NCBI RefSeq assembly: GCF_004138485.1
Contig: NZ_ML142848.1
Coordinates: 124,001 to 188,000, forward strand
DNA: 64,000 nucleotides
Direction of reading: 5' to 3'
Source: Peristeroidobacter soli
Lineage (GTDB): Bacteria > Pseudomonadota > Gammaproteobacteria > Steroidobacterales > Steroidobacteraceae
The notes under the pieces were generated by a model. That model searched no databases. It worked only from the letters and a program-made list of their open reading frames with translations, and had not been told where the DNA came from. The stretch's first letter is position 1; every line of letters begins with the position of its first letter. This document shows, piece by piece, positions 28,001 to 33,994 of the stretch. The position numbers and the translations under genes are program-made.

Positions 28001-28113
28001 CCCAATCCCTGCGCTGGAATGTGAGTCGACTTGCGAATCGCCGCCTCGACGTCCGAGGCCAGCGACAAACCCACCGAGGAAACACAGATCGCCGCAACAA
28101 TGGCTGCACGCAT
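25096..28113 (-). CDS. TonB-dependent receptor with N-terminal STN (signal-transducing) domain
   Basis: After a signal peptide (MRAAIVAAICVSSVGLSLA), residues about 25-100 form a secretin/TonB N-terminal (STN) domain (IPAQGLGPALQTLAKQRDFQIVY), which touches the FecR anti-sigma when the ligand binds. Plug (VEELVVTGSRLSTTRQQQPVPVKI) and barrel follow, ending FIYLQAGLKL. ATG at 28113 is chosen over starts at 28242 and 28179 because it follows GGGGAG and opens the signal peptide. That leaves a 121-bp gap after fecR, which carries its own promoter element (28188-28218). The cotranscribed S9 peptidases suggest that the ligand is a peptide, perhaps a lasso peptide. Confidence 0.92.
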   Translation of the reverse strand: MRAAIVAAICVSSVGLSLASDVEAAIRKSTHIPAQGLGPALQTLAKQRDFQIVYRPEFVRGLNTSGIAGDLTPEEALTELLRGTGLVHRKVDDKTITIVPAPTQIELPSTGMLPDQISFLSLSAPEDAPVESPTVWQRLRIAQAEFSSEARQSASGKQETNSPRYSEVEELVVTGSRLSTTRQQQPVPVKIMSRAEIDSSGATSVAQALNQMPEVSVQSTTAPFQSGRGSQTVQLRGLPSGTALVLLNGRRLAGTPFQASSGITNLNVLPLSAVERIELLPSGSSAIYGGDALAGVVNIILKTDFDGAEVDARYGSADGYDEQRFSFAMGKTFSRGSLSFMGSYSKNSVLWGSERAITADTDYSRYGGHVYAVTYGMPGNVYSRDGSNLPGLNSRFAAIPVGTDGIGLTPADFAATAGTLQRDMGFYRYSSVIPATESTSAMLYGTFDVTPNVELFGEAMYSRYESEEMDYPIFMHQAYRVPASNAFNPFGVDIGVDHVFRTDEGFCYCLKQEYGRAALGLRGDIGAWRWEVAGTYTKGKDTTDEGPVFDPNAEPRFAEALADSNPATALNVFSDRHWTLDELKPYGLMTLVNELTSDLTSVTGFISGPLFDFGAGAVQASFGAEVERSKLFYNYYITTFGGDRDNYALFSEVRVPLIGPGEGGNAARLALTGAVRFDDYSDFGSELSTQFGVEVRPHESLLLRAAYSEAYKPPRLYQLFSPTVSTQSTLTDSRRGNEAYAARYYTGGNPDLDAMTGYSTSAGFVFTPAALPGFELLATHWTTKIENYANLLNQSVVIANEELFPGYVVRSQPTPQDIANGYPGRITEFRNIYLNFGTFDLAGVDTGASWRVRTRLGEFVPSVSASYIYKYDTGLVPGVPVQNRAGKATASFFAPNWKGSASLGWNTSLLQATLVARYVGEYEDYDPSKRKLGDFAVFDINAKLQVGKALGWSGSVMEQAYVTVGAVNLFNRLPDYSYNRGSVGYDPTQYDIRGRFIYLQAGLKL

Positions 28114-28187
28114 GAACACTACTCCCCTGCCTCTGTGGAGGCTTGTTGTGACTGCCGTCGCAGTCGACGACAGTTTCATGGCGCCCT

Positions 28188-28218
28188 TAGAACGGACGCA
28201 GGGGAAAAGTGGATACCT
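28188..28218 (-). promoter_or_regulatory. Predicted ECF-sigma promoter of the TonB receptor / S9 peptidase genes
   Basis: On the minus strand the -35-like block is AGGTATCCACTTTTC and the -10-like block is CGTTCTA, spanning 31 bp. A nearly identical element with the same spacing precedes the sigma gene (29846-29876). Such a pair is the expected signature of an autoregulated FecI-type system. The ATG lies about 75 bp downstream. Confidence 0.7.
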
Positions 28219-28234
28219 GAATTTTCGCTCGCGC

Positions 28235-29263
28235 TCATTCACGGCGCGAGATGCGGATCTCCGTATCCGTTTCCTGCACTTGGAAGTCCGGCTGTTGCCG
28301 CAGGAAGCTCAGCAACGAGGCGGGTTCCGTGGAAGAAAACACGCCGCTGATCAGAAATCCTTTCAATGCAGCGTCGCGAATGACCAGTTGTCGCAAGTTA
28401 TATCGATTGAATTCGTCGGCCACCTCGGCGAGAGTCGCGGCATCGAATACGAGTTGACGCTGCGTCCACGCCGTGGCGGCGGCAACGTTCGTGCCCTCGG
28501 GATGATTGATTCGATCGGCCACCACGATGACCTGCTCGCCCGCGCCGAGCGAGCTGACCGAATCGACGCTGCGTTCCACGGCGCCAGCGGAGCCGGCTCG
28601 CACTTCCACCTTGCCTTCGAGCACAGTGACCAGGGTGCCACTGGAGCGACGATACACATCGAACTGGGTCCCGACGGCGCGAACGCGCGTGTGACCGCTA
28701 TGGACGATGAACGGTCGCAGCGGATTCTTCGCCACTTGGAACATTCCTTGACCTTCCAGCAGCTCGACCAGGCGCTCCTGCTCGGAGAAGCGCACGCGAA
28801 TGCGAGAGCGTGCGTTCAATTCGACGCGCGAGCCATCGCTCAGAGTCAGCAAGCGCTGTTCGCCGATGCCCGTCGTATAAGTCAGCGCCTGCGTGCCCTG
28901 CCACCAAACGATGGCGACGGAGATGCAGACAATGGCAACGCAAGCAGCGAGACGTTGAGGCCAACCGATTCGTCGAGCCTGGGGCTTGCTTGGAACGCTC
29001 GGCGCGGCGGGGGTCCCCGCCAGCGTCACCACATTGCTCGATAGCTCAGCGGACGCGATCAAAGCGTCGATGTCGACGCGTCGTTGCGCATCCAAGGCGG
29101 CGGCATCGGTCCATACAGTGGACAGCTCGAGGTACGCGCGCACGTGCGCGGGAGACTTGGCGATCCATGCCGCGAACTCCGCCCGCTCCTCCGCATCGCC
29201 GCCACCATCGCGCAGGGTCACGAGCCACTCGGCCGCCTCCTCCTGGATTCGTGAGTCGCTCAT
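28235..29263 (-). CDS. FecR-family anti-sigma factor/sensor
   Basis: The N-terminal cytoplasmic region (EEAAEWLVTLRDGGGDAEERAEFAAWIAKSPAHVRAYLE) is the FecR DUF4880-type domain that binds the sigma factor. A membrane segment follows near residues 100-118 (LAACVAIVCISVAIVWW), then the periplasmic FecR domain (GEQRLLTLSDGSRVELNARSR) and a C-terminal STN-like segment. ATG at 29263 overlaps the sigma-factor stop (ATGA), so the two are coupled. It transmits ligand occupancy of the adjacent receptor to the sigma factor. Confidence 0.92.
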   Translation of the reverse strand: MSDSRIQEEAAEWLVTLRDGGGDAEERAEFAAWIAKSPAHVRAYLELSTVWTDAAALDAQRRVDIDALIASAELSSNVVTLAGTPAAPSVPSKPQARRIGWPQRLAACVAIVCISVAIVWWQGTQALTYTTGIGEQRLLTLSDGSRVELNARSRIRVRFSEQERLVELLEGQGMFQVAKNPLRPFIVHSGHTRVRAVGTQFDVYRRSSGTLVTVLEGKVEVRAGSAGAVERSVDSVSSLGAGEQVIVVADRINHPEGTNVAAATAWTQRQLVFDAATLAEVADEFNRYNLRQLVIRDAALKGFLISGVFSSTEPASLLSFLRQQPDFQVQETDTEIRISRRE

Positions 29264-29799
29264 TGATTCGCCTGCTCCCGTTCCCGCGCCCGTTCGAGGC
29301 GGCGCTGGCAATGGACCAGCGCGCGCGCGAGATACTTCTTGGCCATGGCGCGGGAAACGCCCAGCCGCTCGGCGACTTCTTCCAACGTGTAACCGTCCCG
29401 TCGATGCAACAACAACGCCGCCTGGGCCTTGGCGGGCAGCTTCTCCATCGCCTGCTCCAGATCCTGGACCCGTTGCTGACGCTCGACCTGTTCGGCCGGA
29501 TCGTGCTCGGCGACGGTACGCAGCTCGGTGAAGATCTCGCCGAGATCGACGATCACCGGCGCGGCCGTCTGCCGCAGGGTGTGCTCGTTCAAGAGGTGGC
29601 TCGCGACCGTGAACATGTACGCTTCCGGATTACGGATCAGCTCGTGCTTGTCGACCCGAAGCAGCCGCAAGTACACCTCCTGTGCCAGATCCGGTGCATC
29701 GCCGGCATTGCGCAGCCGGGCCGCCAGAAAGCGCTGCAGCCGCCGGCCGTACTGGACGGCAACGTCGGCCACGAACGATTTCCTGCGGTCGCTATTGTG
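29260..29799 (-). CDS. ECF RNA polymerase sigma factor, FecI type
   Basis: The protein has region 2 (YGRRLQRFLAARLRNAGDAPDLAQEVYLRLL) and region 4 (LEQAMEKLPAKAQAALLLHRRDGYTLEEVAERLGVS) of ECF sigma factors, about 180 residues. A TTG start at 29799 is preferred because GGTGGGG precedes it and because the predicted promoter at 29846-29876 would leave only about 14 bases before the alternative GTG at 29826. It heads the operon sigma-FecR-TonB-S9-S9 and probably transcribes both its own gene and the receptor gene. Confidence 0.88.
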   Translation of the reverse strand, partial: HNSDRRKSFVADVAVQYGRRLQRFLAARLRNAGDAPDLAQEVYLRLLRVDKHELIRNPEAYMFTVASHLLNEHTLRQTAAPVIVDLGEIFTELRTVAEHDPAEQVERQQRVQDLEQAMEKLPAKAQAALLLHRRDGYTLEEVAERLGVSRAMAKKYLARALVHCQRRLERAREREQANQ

Positions 29800-29845
29800 C
29801 AAACCCCACCCCGCCTGCGACCGCACGAAGGACGGTCCGGGGCTA

Positions 29846-29876
29846 TAGAACAGGGAACGGCGAAAAGTGGCTACCT
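29846..29876 (-). promoter_or_regulatory. Predicted autoregulated ECF-sigma promoter of the sigma gene
   Basis: On the minus strand AGGTAGCCACTTTTC (the -35 side) and TGTTCTA (the -10 side) span 31 bp, matching the receptor promoter element at 28188-28218 in both blocks and exact spacing. The match covers 15 near-identical bases on the -35 side, which is unlikely by chance in unrelated intergenic DNA. Confidence 0.7.
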
Positions 29877-29957
29877 TTATTTTGCAGGCCGGGCTGGGCC
29901 CCTATAGACTCTCACTACGGTTACCACCTACTAAAAACTAGAAGTCCCAGCCCAGTC

Positions 29958-31061
29958 GTGACCGACCGTGATTTGACGGAATCCGCGCCCGAGGCGCAGC
30001 AGTTGCGTGTCCTGATGTTTCCCAAACACGGGGACAATCCGTACCTGCGCAGCCTGTCGGAAAATCTCGAACGTCAGGGCGTGCGGGTCGACGATTTCAG
30101 CTTCATGCAGGCGCTGAAGAACCGTTATGACGTTCTACACCTGCATTGGCCCGACCTGCATCTGCACGCCCGTTCCTCATTACGCACCATTGTGAAGCAC
30201 GCCCGACTCGCGCTGCTCTTTGCGTGGTTGCGCTGGCGCAAGACTCGCATCGTCTGGACGATGCACAACCTGAAACCGCACGAGCGTCACTTGCCGCTGG
30301 GCGAACGACTGTTCTCGCTGTGGTTTCCGCGCCTGTGCACTCACGTCATCGCCCTCACTCAACACGGCTTGGCCTCGGCGCTGACTACTTATCCGGCGCT
30401 CCGTAACAAATCCGCAGCCGTGATTCCTCATGGCCACTATCGGGATGCTTATCCACCTGCGCAGTCCCGATCGAGTTGCCGGGATCAGTTGGGCCTCGCC
30501 CGACGCTTCACATTCCTGTTCCTCGGCCACATCCGCCCGTACAAGAATCTGCCCGCGCTGATCGACGCCTTTCGCAAGCTGCCGCACGCCGACGTGCAAC
30601 TCGTGATCGCGGGGCAGCTCGGCCACACGATGCGTGCCGACGAGCTTCAGCAACTGGTCGCCGATGACTCACGCATCCGGCTGTCGTTGCAGTTTGTTCC
30701 GGAAGAACAGGTGCCGCTGTACGTCGGCGCGGCCGATGTCATGGTCCTGCCCTTTCAAAACATCCTGAATTCCGGCAGCGTCTTTCTGGCGCTGTCTTTC
30801 AATCGCGCGGTACTCGCACCCGATCTCGGCTCACTCCCCGAGATTCAAAGTCACGTCGGCAAGCGCTGGCTCACGCTCTACAGCGGTCGGTTGCAGACGG
30901 AACATCTGTTGCAAGCGATGGGATCGGCGACGATCGGCGAGGATGAAACAGTCGATCTCAGCGCGTACGACTGGCGGGAGATCGGCCGGCGCACCCGGGA
31001 CTTCTATCTGAAGGGCCGGCGGCTGGTGTCGAACTTGCGGGTTCGAGCCGACGGCGTGTGA
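29958..31061 (+). CDS. Family 4-type (GT-B) glycosyltransferase
   Basis: This cytoplasmic or membrane-associated glycosyltransferase transfers a sugar from a nucleotide donor. The C-terminal half has the GT4 pattern: FTFLFLGHIRPYKNLPALIDAFRKL, then VQLVIAGQLG, then a donor-binding segment FQNILNSGSVFLALSFNRAVLAPDLGSLPE with the E-x7-E-like region altered. The N-terminal half has YDVLHLHWPDLHLH. The GTG at 29958 is the likely start; ATG at 30015 is an alternative. It stands alone, diverging from the sigma-factor operon and converging with the AsmA gene 6 bp away. The acceptor is unknown; a cell-surface polysaccharide is the usual role. Confidence 0.85.
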   Translation: MTDRDLTESAPEAQQLRVLMFPKHGDNPYLRSLSENLERQGVRVDDFSFMQALKNRYDVLHLHWPDLHLHARSSLRTIVKHARLALLFAWLRWRKTRIVWTMHNLKPHERHLPLGERLFSLWFPRLCTHVIALTQHGLASALTTYPALRNKSAAVIPHGHYRDAYPPAQSRSSCRDQLGLARRFTFLFLGHIRPYKNLPALIDAFRKLPHADVQLVIAGQLGHTMRADELQQLVADDSRIRLSLQFVPEEQVPLYVGAADVMVLPFQNILNSGSVFLALSFNRAVLAPDLGSLPEIQSHVGKRWLTLYSGRLQTEHLLQAMGSATIGEDETVDLSAYDWREIGRRTRDFYLKGRRLVSNLRVRADGV

Positions 31062-31067
31062 ATCGCC

Positions 31068-33038
31068 TCAAGACCCCGACTCGGCGTTATCCAGCAGCGC
31101 CGCGCAATTCTCGTCCTTCGCCAGACCCGGATCGATAAATGCAACGACCGCGGCGATCGGCGTGATCACGGCGCCGATGGCCGCCGCCACCGCACCCTGC
31201 GTCGCCACCTTCCCCACATCCACGCCGATGCTGGGATCGAGCAGATGCCCGTTGACCTCTACCGGCGTGCGCAACCGTGCGAGGCGCAGCTTCTTCGGCT
31301 CCCCCTTGATGGAAAGATCGAGCTCTTCGGGTCCCAGGCGAATCTCGCCGCGACCTTGGATGCGCACATCCTTCGTGTCGAAGACGACATTGTCGGCGCG
31401 CATCTTGCCGTCCTTCACCTCGAACTGAGCCACGCCACAGCGAATCGGCGCCTGGTCATCGCTTCCCTTCAACAACAGCCCCAAACCGCGAGCGACATTG
31501 ATACCGGTGAGCTCGGCAAGCGCTGCGTTGACCTGTCCACTCGGCAGAATGAACGACACACGGCCATCCGCGTCCGCCATCAAGTCATGCACCGAATCTC
31601 CCTGCCCCTCGATCACGGCTCGCCCCTGGATCACACCGGCGAGCGGCGGCTGCGCGTCCGGTTTCTTGCCTTTCAACTGATCGAGCTGAAGGTCCTTCAC
31701 CCGGATATCCAGCCTGGTTTGTGGAATCTTGCCGGTGGCATCGATTCGAGCCGTGCCACTCAACTGACCTTGCGGCAATTCGAGCGCGAACGGTGACACC
31801 GCCAGCACGCCGTCATCCAGCTTCACGTGAAATGCAACCTTCTTCATCGGCACTGAACCCGCGTCAATGGCGCGTGCCTCGAAGCGTACGTCCGCGTCCA
31901 TGGCTCGAACGCGATCGACCTGCAGATGCGACGTTGGAAACAAACGCGCGTTGGGATTCTTCGCTGGCGGTTTCGATGGCTGACTCTTACCCTGCAGCGA
32001 CCCTGCAGTCTCAGGCTCGGAACCCAGCGACGCCGCGAGATCTTTCAGGCGCAACTGTCGAGAGTGCAAATCTCCCGTAACAGCGGGACGTTTGCGCGAC
32101 GCATCGACCGTGAGCGCACCGCCGATGTCGCTCTGTCCAATCTTGCCCGCCAGCTTCGTCACCTTGATCACCTTCACGTCCCGCTCGACATGCGCGGACA
32201 CATCGAACGGTGGCGTATTCGGCAAAGCGAGCTGCGTCAGATAGTAGAGATCGGCCAGGTCGCCGCCCCTGGCGTGAACGTTGAGCGCCAGCTTGCCGAG
32301 ATCGAAAGGTTTCTTCACCGTGCCATCGGACTCGACGCGGATGTCTCCGGCGCGCACTTGTAACTTGAAGGGATACGGCTCGTCCGGATCGAGATTGACC
32401 AGCGGGCCGCCGCCCACGCTCATATTGAAGGGCTGCTCGTTGATGGTGCCCTTACCCTTGATGTTGAAAGCGAACTTTTCCTTCTCGGCAATGGACTCAT
32501 GCGCCTGCACGGTGCCATCGACTTTGAGCTTGAGCAGTTCGTCCCGTACGGTCAGTTGACCGTCGTCGATCAGAAAATCGCGGATCACCGGCAGTTTGGG
32601 CGGCTTACCCGCCGGGGCATTGCTGGGCTTGGTGTTCTCGAACGTCCAGTTCGCGCGCCCCTGAGCGTCACGATGCAAATAGACCTCGGGCTCAACCAGC
32701 TCGACTCGCGGCAGGATGATGTCGCCGATGAACAGAGGGAGCAGCTTTATCTGGACGTTGAGCCGATCGATGCGCGCCATGGGGCGGTCGGCTTCCCAGG
32801 GCGGGTTGCCGATGACCAGTCCTTCAATGCTGGCCCGTGGGGTCAGCGACCAGAGGTGCACGTCGAGTGGCCCGTCGATCTTCACAGTGCGACCGGACTT
32901 TGCGCTCGCCACCCGCTCCACCGGGCCTTTGAGCCGGTTCCAGTCGGCAAAGGCCAATACCAGCAGTATCAGAACGAACAGGCCGGCAATGCCCAGGGCG
33001 ATCCACTTCAGCGCGGCTCGCCAGGTCGGTAGTCTCAT
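31068..33038 (-). CDS. AsmA-family protein
   Basis: A single N-terminal membrane anchor (ALKWIALGIAGLFVLILLVLAFADWN, about residues 9-32) is followed by a long periplasmic region of AsmA type. Blocks include GRTVKIDGPLDVHLW near the start and GVIQGRAVIEGQGDSVHDLMADADGRVSF plus LDLSIKGEPK near the end. AsmA-like proteins are proposed lipid-transfer bridges between inner and outer membrane that affect envelope assembly. The 656-residue length is normal. It has its own promoter region facing the LOG-family gene and converges with the glycosyltransferase. Confidence 0.9.
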   Translation of the reverse strand: MRLPTWRAALKWIALGIAGLFVLILLVLAFADWNRLKGPVERVASAKSGRTVKIDGPLDVHLWSLTPRASIEGLVIGNPPWEADRPMARIDRLNVQIKLLPLFIGDIILPRVELVEPEVYLHRDAQGRANWTFENTKPSNAPAGKPPKLPVIRDFLIDDGQLTVRDELLKLKVDGTVQAHESIAEKEKFAFNIKGKGTINEQPFNMSVGGGPLVNLDPDEPYPFKLQVRAGDIRVESDGTVKKPFDLGKLALNVHARGGDLADLYYLTQLALPNTPPFDVSAHVERDVKVIKVTKLAGKIGQSDIGGALTVDASRKRPAVTGDLHSRQLRLKDLAASLGSEPETAGSLQGKSQPSKPPAKNPNARLFPTSHLQVDRVRAMDADVRFEARAIDAGSVPMKKVAFHVKLDDGVLAVSPFALELPQGQLSGTARIDATGKIPQTRLDIRVKDLQLDQLKGKKPDAQPPLAGVIQGRAVIEGQGDSVHDLMADADGRVSFILPSGQVNAALAELTGINVARGLGLLLKGSDDQAPIRCGVAQFEVKDGKMRADNVVFDTKDVRIQGRGEIRLGPEELDLSIKGEPKKLRLARLRTPVEVNGHLLDPSIGVDVGKVATQGAVAAAIGAVITPIAAVVAFIDPGLAKDENCAALLDNAESGS

Positions 33039-33170
33039 CTCCTGCGGCTCATGTAACCCGTGCAGCTCGATGACCTAACGATTGGCCGGCCCCGGCCGTT
33101 CCTCGTTGCGCCGACCGCCGCCATCTTTCAAAATCGGGCTCGAAATTCCCGACTCAGGCACCTATCGACC

Positions 33171-33986
33171 ATGTCCAGCCCGCTCCCCGAGGTCAGCGAT
33201 CAGCTCAACTCCCCCAGCTTCCTGCTCCCGGTGGAAGACACGAACTTCCTGCTACGAGACGAGATGCGAGCCGCGCGTTTCGCCCTGGAGTACTCCAAGG
33301 CGGACCTGTTGCTGCGGGATTGGGGCGTGCGTTCGACCATCATCGTCTTCGGTAGCGCGCGCGTGCCCTCGCCGGAGCGAATGGAATCCTGGAAACAGGC
33401 GGCGGTCCAGCCCAGCGAAGCGGAAACCCAGAAGATGGAGCGTCAGCTGGCCTGGTACGAGGCCGCGCGTGAATTCGGTCGCATCGCAAGCGAGCGCGGT
33501 GGTGCGAAGGCGCCTCGGGATCGATGGCGAGACAACGTGATCGCGACGGGCGGCGGCCCGGGCATCATGGAAGCGGCGAACCGCGGTGCCTACGAGGCCC
33601 ACGCGCCGACCATCGGTTTCAACATCACTTTGCCGCACGAACAACTGCCGAATCGCTACACCACGCCGGAGCTGACGTTTCGCTTCCACTACTTCGCGAT
33701 GCGTAAGATGCACCTGGCCATGCGCGCGCATGCGCTGGTGGTCTTTCCGGGCGGCTTCGGCACCATGGATGAATTGTTCGAAGTGCTGACGTTGCGCCAG
33801 ACCGGCAAGGCGCCGAGCATTCCCATCGTGATGTACGACCGCCGTTACTGGCAGCGCCTGTTGAATCTGGACGCGTTGCTGGAGGAGTCGATGATCAGCC
33901 CGGACGATCTGGCGCTGTTCGACTACGCCGACTCGGCCGAAGACATCTGGCGCATTCTGATCGAGCGCGGCTTGCGTACTTCCTAG
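33171..33986 (+). CDS. LOG-family protein (cytokinin riboside 5'-monophosphate phosphoribohydrolase-like)
   Basis: The signature VFPGGFGTMDELFE (PGGxGTxxE at residues 193-201) and the nucleotide-binding ATGGGPGIMEAANRGA identify the LOG/lysine-decarboxylase-like family, a Rossmann-fold enzyme acting on nucleoside monophosphates. The protein is about 271 residues from ATG 33171, which is longer than the roughly 190-residue minimal LOG. It has an N-terminal extension (residues 1-55) and an insertion before the GGGPG motif, like the large bacterial LOG group. In-frame codons upstream to 33060 are not needed. It is followed 8 bp later by cti in the same direction, suggesting cotranscription. Confidence 0.88.
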   Translation: MSSPLPEVSDQLNSPSFLLPVEDTNFLLRDEMRAARFALEYSKADLLLRDWGVRSTIIVFGSARVPSPERMESWKQAAVQPSEAETQKMERQLAWYEAAREFGRIASERGGAKAPRDRWRDNVIATGGGPGIMEAANRGAYEAHAPTIGFNITLPHEQLPNRYTTPELTFRFHYFAMRKMHLAMRAHALVVFPGGFGTMDELFEVLTLRQTGKAPSIPIVMYDRRYWQRLLNLDALLEESMISPDDLALFDYADSAEDIWRILIERGLRTS

Positions 33987-33994
33987 AGGCATCC

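Noticed and set aside
28114-28242. Upstream starts of the STN receptor at 28242 and 28179
   Set aside because: They would place charged residues before the signal peptide and run through the promoter element at 28188-28218. The start at 28113 has a GGGGAG site and a normal signal peptide.
20396-29957. Complete lasso-peptide biosynthesis cluster
   Set aside because: No leader peptidase (B) or asparagine-synthetase-like cyclase (C) gene is present; only uptake, sensing and isopeptidase-like genes are. Small precursors in other parts of the genome cannot be excluded.
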